Shown here: piece by piece, positions 1-5,749 of the stretch | Layout of the letters: each line of letters begins with the position of its first letter | Position numbering within the stretch: position 1 is the first letter of the stretch | Source of the DNA: Actinomycetota bacterium | Lineage (GTDB): Bacteria; Actinomycetota; Acidimicrobiia; Acidimicrobiales; Acidimicrobiaceae | DNA length: 5,749 bases | Assembly: GCA_027318945.1 (NCBI GenBank) | Contig: DAHVOF010000109.1 | Span: forward strand, 1 to 5,749 | Direction of reading: 5' to 3' | Notes under the pieces: model-generated | The model's database searches: none | What the model saw: the letters and a program-made list of their open reading frames with translations, nothing else | Told to the model about the DNA's origin: nothing | Made by a program: the position numbers and the translations under genes

Positions 1-477
1 CCCGTAAAACCAGCGAACGCGAAACGATTTCGAGCTCTCCACGCTCCTTGCTGCAATCAAACCGAGCACCGGATCACATCCGTCAATGAATAAATCCGAC
101 CTCCCCACCTCTGACTCGATCCCATGTTGAATTCCATCGGACCTGACAATTGCGTCAGCCGGCGGAGTAACGGAACCGAACCCAGCTGATGAAGACCTCC
201 TAATTACCATCCGGCCGTCAACCTCCGCCAAGCACGCCCTAAAGGCGCCCGCATCGATAAAATCGTCCGCATAGAACGTTTCGACCGCAGAATCTGAAAA
301 AAGTTGATCTACCCCTACGCCCAGGGTGCTGGCAATTGCCAACGCCAGATAAACCTTAGGAACCTGGTCTCCGCCCTCAATTGCGTACATCGATGGTCGG
401 GAAACTCCCACCGCTTTGGCAAGCTGAGACAGGGATATGCCTTTCTGCTGCCTGAACGCGGCTATCTTGTTCCTCAT
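1..477 (-). CDS. XRE-type HTH regulator with PBP-like ligand domain (3' part outside window)
   Basis: The reading frame runs from an ATG at 477-475 to the left window edge without a stop, giving 159 residues. Residues about 5-60 form an XRE/Cro-like helix-turn-helix: SLSQLAKAVGVSRPSMYAIE supplies the two DNA-contacting helices and a DQLF-type end closes the domain. From about residue 68 a second domain begins, and the stretch LFIDGCDPVLGLIAARS (129-145) followed by FRVRWFYG matches the start of the substrate-binding (PBP-like, molybdate-binding type) domain found fused to HTH regulators; such proteins are usually about 350-380 residues, so more than half is missing here. By family it would be a cytoplasmic one-component repressor or activator that senses a small ligand, often proposed to be molybdate or tungstate; the ligand cannot be decided from this part. 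The start is supported by AGGG at 488-485, seven bases upstream. It is divergent from the membrane-protein gene at 950, which makes that gene a possible target. Confidence 0.85.
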   Translation of the reverse strand, partial: MRNKIAAFRQQKGISLSQLAKAVGVSRPSMYAIEGGDQVPKVYLALAIASTLGVGVDQLFSDSAVETFYADDFIDAGAFRACLAEVDGRMVIRRSSSAGFGSVTPPADAIVRSDGIQHGIESEVGRSDLFIDGCDPVLGLIAARSVESSKSFRVRWFYG

Positions 478-501
478 GCTGTATCCCTCGATTTTCGTGT
501 A

Positions 502-516
502 TTGTCTAGTTTACAA
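502..516. promoter_or_regulatory. Candidate operator TTGT-N7-ACAA at the regulator promoter
   Basis: TTGT at 502-505 and ACAA at 513-516 form an interrupted inverted repeat 25 bases upstream of the HTH regulator start codon. TTGT/ACAA half sites of this kind are common for XRE/Cro-like repressors, so an autoregulatory operator is plausible. The overlapping 8-mer TTACAACT (511-518) recurs in inverted orientation as AGTTGTAA at 784-791, on the transporter side of the same gap. The core symmetry is only four bases per arm, so chance occurrence is quite possible. Confidence 0.3.
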
Positions 517-675
517 CTGTTAGGTTCTATTTACTTCACGAAAATCGTATTCTCTTTGCATGGCGTGATAGGCGTGCTACGGCCAATCGTTCTCGTTGCA
601 ACACGCCGGCAGCCATAGCGGAATTTCTAAATTGACGGGGATAAATTGGTAGACTAAGCGCATTTTCTGGTCCAC

Positions 676-737
676 AACAAAAAACAATTCACTAACAAAT
701 AAGTTTGTTGGATTCGCCACAATTCCAAATTTGTTGG
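676..737. repeat. Cluster of four TTTGTT motifs in both orientations
   Basis: AACAAA (the complement of TTTGTT) occurs at 676-681 and 694-699, and TTTGTT at 704-709 and 730-735. The two plus-oriented copies extend to TTTGTTGG (704-711 and 730-737), with starts 26 bases apart. The middle pair forms an inverted repeat AACAAA-TAAG-TTTGTT (694-709), and the last copy overlaps the 8-bp palindrome CAAATTTG (726-733). The arrangement looks like a multi-site binding region for a transcription factor, but AT-rich sequence produces such motifs easily. Confidence 0.4.
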
Positions 738-844
738 GTTATATCGTATTAACTTGTAATAAATATCATTTGCGTAATTCCCAAGTTGTAACGTAGTTCA
801 TATGCCTCCACCTGCGCTGTTCTCGATAACAGGTAGTCTCTACC

Positions 845-856
845 CGGTAATTACCG
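845..856. promoter_or_regulatory. Perfect 12-bp palindrome upstream of the transporter promoter
   Basis: CGGTAATTACCG reads identically on both strands and is centred at 850.5, with its right edge 23 bases before the proposed -35 box at 880. That position suits an activator or upstream operator of a dimeric HTH regulator. I do not recognise the sequence as the consensus of a particular regulator, so the protein that would bind it is unknown. Confidence 0.45.
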
Positions 857-879
857 TACTAAATCAGAAGTCTCGATCC

Positions 880-908
880 TTGCTTATTGCGAGTCGAAAT
901 ACTACAAT
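880..908 (+). promoter_or_regulatory. Sigma70-like promoter for the membrane-protein gene
   Basis: A -35 box TTGCTT (880-885) and a -10 box TACAAT (903-908) are separated by exactly 17 bases. They match the consensus at four and five of six positions. Transcription would begin near 915, leaving a leader of roughly 35 bases that contains the Shine-Dalgarno sequence. This is the best sigma70-type match I found in the gap. Confidence 0.55.
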
Positions 909-931
909 CCGACCTGGTGCCTTTCTTCATT

Positions 932-937
932 AGGGGG
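932..937 (+). promoter_or_regulatory. Shine-Dalgarno AGGGGG for the gene at 950
   Basis: AGGGGG lies 12 bases before the ATG at 950, a little further than the usual 5-9. The only closer in-frame start-like codon, TTG at 938, is followed by an in-frame TAG at 944, so the ATG at 950 is the earliest possible start in this frame. Confidence 0.6.
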
Positions 938-949
938 TTGATATAGGCT

Positions 950-1561
950 ATGCTGAGCACAATTGTAAGTCTTCCAACATCTTCATTCCCACCGATAGCC
1001 CTCGGGTTCATGGGCCTGGGAACCGGATATCTGATTTATGGGACACAAGAGCTTTTCGACTTTCCAAAGCGCAATGCCGACGTCGACGCGGCAACAGGAG
1101 TCTGGGGCATATGGCTGCCGGGATTCTGCCAGTTCGTAACAGGGGTATTCCTCTTCTTGGGATTGGTTTTCGGCACATTCACCGCAAAACCCCTGTATAT
1201 GGCTGCGTTGGCGTTCTCAGCTTATGGAATTCACTGGTTCGCAATGGGCTGGAACCGTCTAAAAGGCAGGAGTGAACCCCGCGTTAACTTCGGAATGGCT
1301 ATAGGCTTCCTGGCGATCTCTGTGCTAGGTGCCTCGGTGTTCCTTGGAGCACATGACACGCCGGTAGCTTTGGTATTCATCGGACTTGTTTTGGTGTACA
1401 TCTCGGACGTCTTTGCCACTCTGAAGCCGAACCTTCCAGGCCTTGGCGCATTTGGCGAGCGGTCCTTGGGACTGTTTCACCTCCTTACAGGAATTTGGCT
1501 TATCTACATGATGTTCGGAGTCACTTTAGACTTCGCACTTGGCTATCACTGGTGGATCTAG
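950..1561 (+). CDS. GPR1/FUN34/YaaH-family membrane protein, probable acetate/monocarboxylate transporter
   Basis: The 203-residue product is almost entirely hydrophobic, with six predicted membrane segments at about residues 14-36, 52-77, 80-104, 113-135, 137-158 and 168-195, and no cleavable signal peptide. This length and six-helix pattern fit the YaaH (SatP) acetate/succinate uptake family. Family-like stretches are PPIALGFMGLG at 14-24, in the place of the NPAPLGL signature, LPGFCQFVTGVF (56-67, compare GGIAQIFAGLL in E. coli SatP, recalled) and LAFSAYGIHWF (87-97, compare TAFTSYGSFWL), plus a final helix HLLTGIWLIYMMFG. The expected role is proton-coupled or channel-like movement of acetate or a similar small acid across the cytoplasmic membrane. 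The signature is altered (NPAPLGL to PPIALGF), so the substrate may differ. The gene has its own promoter and ends before a hairpin, so it is probably monocistronic. Confidence 0.75.
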   Translation: MLSTIVSLPTSSFPPIALGFMGLGTGYLIYGTQELFDFPKRNADVDAATGVWGIWLPGFCQFVTGVFLFLGLVFGTFTAKPLYMAALAFSAYGIHWFAMGWNRLKGRSEPRVNFGMAIGFLAISVLGASVFLGAHDTPVALVFIGLVLVYISDVFATLKPNLPGLGAFGERSLGLFHLLTGIWLIYMMFGVTLDFALGYHWWI

Positions 1562-1585
1562 AGCCGATCATAAATCCCTGAAGAC

Positions 1586-1644
1586 AAGAAGTCGCACGTT
1601 TCGGGGTGTCAGACGGCACCTTAAAGTTACGTGCGACTTCTTTT
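1586..1644 (+). terminator. Compound hairpin, probable terminator between convergent genes
   Basis: AAGAAGTCGCACGT (1586-1599) is perfectly complementary to ACGTGCGACTTCTT (1629-1642), a 14-bp stem, and the plus strand continues in a T-rich run (TTCTTTTCTCTC, from 1638). The 29-base loop holds a second small stem, GGTGTC (1605-1610) with GGCACC (1615-1620), including one G-T pair, around a four-base loop. The hairpin begins 25 bases after the stop codon at 1561. The minus-strand transcript would end with CUUCUUGUCUUC, so the element may also stop transcription from the convergent gene at 1694-2374. The long structured loop is unusual for a simple intrinsic terminator. Confidence 0.7.
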
Positions 1645-1693
1645 CTCTCAAATGTAAGCGGACCGGACGCTCCTCAAAAGCTTTCGCCCGTCA

Positions 1694-2374
1694 TCAATCC
1701 TCTTCGACACGTCCCACGACGGCAAGGTCCTCCGCCATCACCCAACCAAACGCGCAAACGCAGTCCGAACGCGATTGCTCTAGTCGTTCAAAAAAATGGT
1801 GATACTCGTCAAATTTTCCATTCCGGTTTGGATCTTTTATATCGACGTAGCCATCGACTTTACCAGTGCCAGAAAGCACGAAACTTCGATCATCGAGCCG
1901 GTGCTCCGCACCAAATCTCTTTGCCAACCGCCTTGCCCAGGCCCTTTCCTCTCCAGTGGGCTTGTATCCCGGACGTGGAACGACATCAACGAGATTCTCA
2001 AGAATTGCATACCCGTGCGGAGATACCAGCCTGCATCCAATCAACACGTCCTCGTCAGGAAAGGCCAAGACAGCTTTGCGATATTGATCCTTCATCATGG
2101 CACTCAATATTTCCAGTGTGTCATCACCGCTTCTGATGGTCACAATTCCCATCACGATGGCAGGAGTGCCTCCAATTCTCTCCAGGGTATAGAAAGCGTA
2201 ACCGACAAGTTCATCACCTACATGAGCGTCGGTTACAAGAACCCATTCCTCTTGCTGCTTTGATAAAAAGCCGAGATCGAAACCGGATCCGCCCTTTTCC
2301 GCAAGGTCAGCCATCGCTTCTAACTCGGCATCCCCCAGAGCAGTACAGTCTTTAGTAGAAACGTCAATCGGCAT
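1694..2374 (-). CDS. Conserved actinobacterial protein of unknown function, GNAT-like layout
   Basis: The 226-residue product has no signal peptide or membrane segment and is probably cytoplasmic. The order of predicted elements resembles a GNAT acetyltransferase: strands in EEWVLVTDAHVGDELVGYAF (42-61) and GTPAIVMGIVTI (69-80), a long helix (84-104), a strand at DVLIGCRLV (109-117), and a helix followed by VVPRPGY (131-137). The glycine-rich acetyl-CoA loop (Q/RxxGxG/A) is not evident: R81-S-G-D-D precedes the helix, so catalytic activity is doubtful. A basic stretch EERAWARRLAKRFG (142-155) and a C-terminal CAFGWVMAEDL (207-217) look conserved. I recall similar unnamed proteins in Acidimicrobiia but cannot name a function. 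AGGAG at 2395-2391 is a ribosome-binding site but lies 16 bases from the ATG at 2374, longer than usual. The gene follows dnaE in the same direction after 79 bp and may share its transcript. Confidence 0.8.
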   Translation of the reverse strand: MPIDVSTKDCTALGDAELEAMADLAEKGGSGFDLGFLSKQQEEWVLVTDAHVGDELVGYAFYTLERIGGTPAIVMGIVTIRSGDDTLEILSAMMKDQYRKAVLAFPDEDVLIGCRLVSPHGYAILENLVDVVPRPGYKPTGEERAWARRLAKRFGAEHRLDDRSFVLSGTGKVDGYVDIKDPNRNGKFDEYHHFFERLEQSRSDCVCAFGWVMAEDLAVVGRVEED

Positions 2375-2410
2375 CGTGTTACAGAATCTCCTAAGGATCT
2401 ATCTGTGTCC

Positions 2411-2439
2411 AGTTTAGTCTGTTGGACCACAGGTCTGAA
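2411..2439 (-). promoter_or_regulatory. Weak candidate promoter between dnaE and the GNAT-like gene
   Basis: On the minus strand TTCAGA (2439-2434) and TAAACT (2416-2411) are 17 bases apart, each matching four of six consensus positions, which would place a transcript start near 2404 and 30 bases before the ATG at 2374. No terminator with a T run is seen after dnaE on this strand, so read-through from dnaE is an equally good explanation. Confidence 0.25.
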
Positions 2440-2453
2440 CCCTAGGAGATCAC

Positions 2454-5400
2454 CTATGCACTCAAGCTGGACATTCGGCTTCGATCGAAGATCGCGTTGG
2501 AACCAAATAGCGCTCTAAGCTCCCCTATAATTCCGCCCTTGTCGTACACGTTGAATTCTGGAGGCAACAAGTAGATATCATCACCGGCATACAACCGTAC
2601 TGGCAAATCACCCGGGTGCTCAGCCAATAGATTTTTGAGCCTGGACAAATTAGTCTTTGTCAGCTGGGAAGGCGAAATGCAAATGCCAAGCGTCTGTGCC
2701 GAATCTCCTGCAAGATTTGGTTTTGAAAGTGACTGCGCCACAATCTTCGGCTGATCATCTCTCGTATCCAGACGTCCTTTAACCACACAAATCGTGTCCT
2801 CTTCTAAAATCGCTCCGTACTCGGCCATTTGTCTCGGAAAAAGAAACACCTCGATCGAAGAAGTGAGATCCTCAAGCAAAAAACTGCCCATTAGATCGCC
2901 ACGCTTTGTGTACCGCCTGCTCACGGAGGTTATTACGCCTCCCACCGTCATCATTTCATCTGCGCGAGGGCTAGACGCCAACTCTTGAGCCTCAGATATC
3001 GAGTATTCTGCCACCCTTGTCAAAGCTCGTTCAAAACCTAACAATGGGTGGTCTGATACGTACAGGCCCAGCATCTCCTTTTCAGACGCCAAGAGCACAG
3101 ACTTCTCGAACTCCAGGTCGGGAATATTCACTTCGACGCTCGGAACTGTCGTCGCCTGATCGGACTGATCGTCAAATAGGCTCATAATGCCAGCCTCGAC
3201 CTGCTTACGCTTGGTCAACGCACGATCAATTGCTTGATCGAACACCTCCAGCAAACCTCTTCTTGGATGTCCCAGAGAATCGAACGCGCCGGACTTTATA
3301 AGAGCCTCTACTCCCCTCTTATTCAAAGCCACCGGATCAACTCTCATGCAGTAGTCGATAAATGATGTGAATGGACCGTTTAGCTCTCTCTCTTTTACGA
3401 TGAAGTCCACCACTGACTCACCAACATTGCGAACTGCGGCCAATCCGAAACGAATGTATCCACCGCCGTCCGCAACAGGTATCGCAGTGAAATCAGAGCG
3501 CGATACGTTGATATCAGGTACCATCACCTTGATCTGATGTTCTCGCGCGTCCGCAAGGTAGACTGCCGTTTTCTCCTTGTCATCTTTTACCGAGGTGAGG
3601 ACCGCGGCGAGAAACTCAACCGTATAATTCGCTTTGAGCCAAGCAGTCTGATAGGCAATCAGTCCATAACCGTAGGAGTGACTCTTGTTGAACGCGTAAT
3701 CAGCGAAAGGCTCGATGATATCGAACAATGCGGTGCCTATCTGCTCGCCATACCCTGAACTTACGCAGCCCTCTACAAACTTTTCCCTCTCCGCTTGAAT
3801 CAACGAACGTATCTTCTTGCCACAAGCCTTCCGCAGGTTGTCTGCCTCGGCGAGAGTGTACCCAGCAAACTTCTGTGCCACCCTCATAACCGACTCCTGG
3901 TAAATCATCAACCCAAAAGTGTCACTCAAGATATCCTCTAGGTCTGGATGAATGTAGTCAATCGACTTTCGGGCATTTTTTCGGTCGGCGTAGTCATTGT
4001 GCATGTTTGCAGCCATCGGTCCTGGCCTGTAAAGAGCCACCAGCGCCGCGACGTCATCAAAGGTAGTAGGAGCCAGCGAGCGCATGAGAGCACGCATGGG
4101 GCGACCTTCAAGCTGAAATACCCCGATCGAGTCCCCCTCTCGCAGCATTGCAAGCGTCTTGTCGTCATCAAGGGGAATCGCATCGATATCGGGCCTCGCA
4201 CCCGTGGTCTCCTGGATGAGATCGAGCGCTCGCTCCATGATCGAAAGCGTACGTAAGCCCAAGAAATCCATTTTGAGAAGTCCAAGCTCCTCCACTCCGT
4301 GCATTTCGTACTGTGTAACGATCGGAGCCTGGTCGGCGGGAGCGCCGGGATCTGGCTTGCGCTGTATAGGGAGATACTCTGTGAGCGGCTCATGGGTAAT
4401 GACAACAGCAGCAGCGTGGATGCCGTCCTGCCTGCGCAAGCCCTCAAGTCCTCGGGCCACTTCTATAACACGCTTGACGTCCTCGTCACTCTCGTACATC
4501 TCCCTGAGGTCGGTTGCCATGTTGAAGCCATCTTCGTAGCCATCCACTTTTTCCAGACATGCGCTGAGCGGAGTATCCCTTCCCATGATCAGTGGAGGCA
4601 TTGCCTTTGCTATCCTGTCCCCTATTCCGTAAGGGTAGCCCAGCACCCTAGCTGCATCCCTCACGGCCGCTCTCGCCTTAATGGTAGAGAATGTTACGAT
4701 CTGAGCGACCCTGTCCCAGCCATAGCGCTCGGCAGCGTACCGAATCATCTCAGATCGGTAGCGCTCGTCGAAATCCATGTCAATATCGGGCATCTGAATT
4801 CTGCCAGGATTAAGAAACCGTTCAAAAAGCAGGTCATAACGTATCGGATCGAGATCGACGATACGGAGACAGTAAGCTACGCAGCAACCCGCGGCCGAGC
4901 CCCTTCCAGGCCCGACTCTTATGCCATGCTCTTTGGCATACCTGATCAAGTCCCACACAACCAAAAAATACGCAGAAAATCCCATCTCGGAAATTACCGA
5001 CAGCTCGTAATCCAGCCTTGACCTTATGTCATCGTTCAGGTTTGACCCGTACCGGGATTCCGCCCCCTTGTAAGTGAGGTGCCTAAGATACTTTCCGGCG
5101 GATATCTCGTAGGAGCTGGAGCTTTGAAACTCGATCGGCACTGGGAACTCGGGAAGTTTCGGCTTGCCGAATTCAATCTCCACCAGCGCCCTTTCCGCTA
5201 TCCACAGCGTATTGTCGCAAGCCTCTTCGACATCCGAGAACAACTGCCGCATCTCCTCGGCGCTCTTGAGGTAATGCTGGTCACCATGAAACTTGAAGCG
5301 CTTTTCATCGGCGAGAGTCGCGCCGGTCTGCACGCAGAGTAGCGCGTCATGTGCGACGGAGTCTTCCCGGGAGTTGTAATGGGAGTCATTTGTCGCAAGC

Positions 5401-5749
5401 AAAGGAGCTCCGAGCTTTCTTGCGAGCTCGATGAGCAGGGGATTGGTCCGCTTTTGCTCCGGAATGCCATGATCCTGGAGTTCCACGAACATGTTGTCTG
5501 TGCCAAAGATATCTTGGAGCTTCCCGGCGATCTGGTAGGCCCTGTCAACATCCCCTTTGAGCAATTGCTGGAGAACCAGCCCACCCAAGCAACCTGTCGT
5601 GGCGATAACGCCCTTGTGGTACTTCTCGAGAAGCTCAAAATCAAGCCTTGGCTTGTAGTAATAGCCTTCTAGGTAAGCATCGGAGGAGAGCTTCATGAGG
5701 TTCTTGTAGCCATCGTTGTTCTCGGCCAGCAAAATTATATGGTAGTAAA
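2454..5749 (-). CDS. dnaE: DNA polymerase III subunit alpha (DnaE1), N-terminus outside window
   Basis: This is the replicative polymerase subunit that extends DNA within the holoenzyme. The frame is open from the right edge to a TAG at 2456-2454 and shows 1097 residues. The first visible residues, YYHIILLAENNDGYKN, lie inside the PHP domain, so the TTG at 5732 is not the start; actinobacterial DnaE1 proteins are usually near 1180, so roughly 100 residues are missing. PHP metal ligands are seen as Cys in TTGCLGG (codon 5591-5589) and the D and H of NDSHY (5387-5385, 5381-5379), consistent with a retained PHP nuclease. The palm has GPGRGSAAG and PDIDMDFD with catalytic aspartates at 4787-4785 and 4781-4779; the third is in KMDFLGL (4268-4266). 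FNKSHSYGYG follows, then a helix-hairpin-helix (about 3326-3270), a clamp-binding-like IMSLF (3188-3174), an OB domain (about 2954-2724) and a C-terminal domain. The complete C-terminus separates it from the shorter DnaE2 translesion form. Confidence 0.97.
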   Translation of the reverse strand, partial: YYHIILLAENNDGYKNLMKLSSDAYLEGYYYKPRLDFELLEKYHKGVIATTGCLGGLVLQQLLKGDVDRAYQIAGKLQDIFGTDNMFVELQDHGIPEQKRTNPLLIELARKLGAPLLATNDSHYNSREDSVAHDALLCVQTGATLADEKRFKFHGDQHYLKSAEEMRQLFSDVEEACDNTLWIAERALVEIEFGKPKLPEFPVPIEFQSSSSYEISAGKYLRHLTYKGAESRYGSNLNDDIRSRLDYELSVISEMGFSAYFLVVWDLIRYAKEHGIRVGPGRGSAAGCCVAYCLRIVDLDPIRYDLLFERFLNPGRIQMPDIDMDFDERYRSEMIRYAAERYGWDRVAQIVTFSTIKARAAVRDAARVLGYPYGIGDRIAKAMPPLIMGRDTPLSACLEKVDGYEDGFNMATDLREMYESDEDVKRVIEVARGLEGLRRQDGIHAAAVVITHEPLTEYLPIQRKPDPGAPADQAPIVTQYEMHGVEELGLLKMDFLGLRTLSIMERALDLIQETTGARPDIDAIPLDDDKTLAMLREGDSIGVFQLEGRPMRALMRSLAPTTFDDVAALVALYRPGPMAANMHNDYADRKNARKSIDYIHPDLEDILSDTFGLMIYQESVMRVAQKFAGYTLAEADNLRKACGKKIRSLIQAEREKFVEGCVSSGYGEQIGTALFDIIEPFADYAFNKSHSYGYGLIAYQTAWLKANYTVEFLAAVLTSVKDDKEKTAVYLADAREHQIKVMVPDINVSRSDFTAIPVADGGGYIRFGLAAVRNVGESVVDFIVKERELNGPFTSFIDYCMRVDPVALNKRGVEALIKSGAFDSLGHPRRGLLEVFDQAIDRALTKRKQVEAGIMSLFDDQSDQATTVPSVEVNIPDLEFEKSVLLASEKEMLGLYVSDHPLLGFERALTRVAEYSISEAQELASSPRADEMMTVGGVITSVSRRYTKRGDLMGSFLLEDLTSSIEVFLFPRQMAEYGAILEEDTICVVKGRLDTRDDQPKIVAQSLSKPNLAGDSAQTLGICISPSQLTKTNLSRLKNLLAEHPGDLPVRLYAGDDIYLLPPEFNVYDKGGIIGELRALFGSNAIFDRSRMSSLSA

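Larger units (their letters stand above)
478..949. other. Long divergent intergenic region
   Basis: No supported gene lies in these 472 bases between the two divergent start codons. The part from about 620 to 800 is clearly AT-rich compared with its flanks. The region contains GGCGTG at 562-567 and 571-576 with an inverted CACGCC at 602-607, the palindrome GTTGCAAC at 595-602, a TTTGTT motif cluster (676-737), the palindrome CGGTAATTACCG (845-856) and a promoter (880-908). I could not find a convincing promoter for the minus-strand regulator. The gap is far longer than two promoters need, which leaves room for regulator sites or an unseen small RNA. A 43-codon frame at 802-933 has no Shine-Dalgarno sequence and is not called. 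Confidence 0.8.

Noticed and set aside
632..660. TTGACG at 632-637 as a -35 box
   Set aside because: No acceptable -10 hexamer lies 16-18 bases downstream; the sequence there is TAAGCG-like.
802..933. A 43-codon plus-strand frame (ATG at 802) ending next to the transporter Shine-Dalgarno sequence
   Set aside because: It has no ribosome-binding site, overlaps the proposed promoter at 880-908, and shows no recognisable protein; it is probably chance.
1805..1834. DPNRNGKFDE in the GNAT-like protein as an EF-hand-like calcium loop
   Set aside because: Loop positions 1, 3, 5, 6 and 8 fit, but position 12 is histidine rather than an acid, and no helix pair typical of EF-hands is evident.
2234..2260. 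Glutamine- and glutamate-rich SKQQEEW stretch of the GNAT-like protein as a coiled coil
   Set aside because: It is only a few residues long and runs directly into a predicted strand.
1539..2263. Several plus-strand open frames of 73-176 codons
   Set aside because: They lie antisense to the GNAT-like gene or span the hairpin, and their products are low-complexity and rich in S, R and P, as expected for shadow frames.
2407..2427. GTCCA/TGGAC hairpin after dnaE as its terminator
   Set aside because: The stem is only five pairs with an 11-base loop, and no T run follows on the minus strand.
3537..5672. Plus-strand frames up to 240 codons and alternative minus-strand frames within dnaE
   Set aside because: The dnaE frame is conserved over its entire length with catalytic motifs, so these are out-of-frame shadows.
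5730..5732. TTG as the dnaE start codon
   Set aside because: The frame continues upstream to the window edge with residues YYHII that fit the PHP domain of DnaE, so this codon is an internal leucine.

Overview
The window carries four protein-coding genes, two of them cut by the window edges, plus one long regulatory gap. The set points to a high-order actinobacterial genome, most likely class Acidimicrobiia, with a GC content near one half. The basis is the actinobacterial style of the replicative polymerase (DnaE1 with a complete C-terminal part) and its unnamed neighbour, which resembles proteins I remember from Acidimicrobiia. This placement is recognition from memory, not a database search.

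Layout: (1) Positions 1-477, minus strand, hold the N-terminal part of a one-component regulator: an XRE-type helix-turn-helix joined to the start of a periplasmic-binding-protein-like ligand domain, the architecture often annotated as molybdate-responsive. (2) Positions 478-949 are non-coding and partly AT-rich, between the divergent regulator and the next gene. They contain a TTGT-N7-ACAA site next to the regulator start, a cluster of TTTGTT motifs in both orientations, a perfect 12-bp palindrome, and a good sigma70-like promoter with a Shine-Dalgarno sequence. (3) Positions 950-1561, plus strand, encode a six-helix membrane protein that is a divergent member of the GPR1/FUN34/YaaH (acetate/succinate uptake) family. 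(4) A compound hairpin with a perfect 14-bp stem at 1586-1642 sits between this gene and the convergent gene that follows. (5) Positions 1694-2374, minus strand, encode a 226-residue protein of unknown function with a GNAT-like layout. (6) From 2454 to the right edge, minus strand, lies dnaE, the catalytic alpha subunit of DNA polymerase III, lacking only its extreme N-terminus because of the window edge.

How they fit together: dnaE and the GNAT-like gene lie in the same direction 79 bp apart and may be co-transcribed, although a weak separate promoter can be drawn in the gap. The regulator and the transporter are divergent and share a long gap with candidate operators, so the regulator could control the transporter, but this is inference. 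I see no phage, transposon, CRISPR, tRNA or rRNA sequence. The window is mostly ordinary chromosomal housekeeping and transport DNA; the points most worth a second look are the architecture of the 478-949 gap, the altered clamp-binding motif in DnaE, and the compound hairpin.
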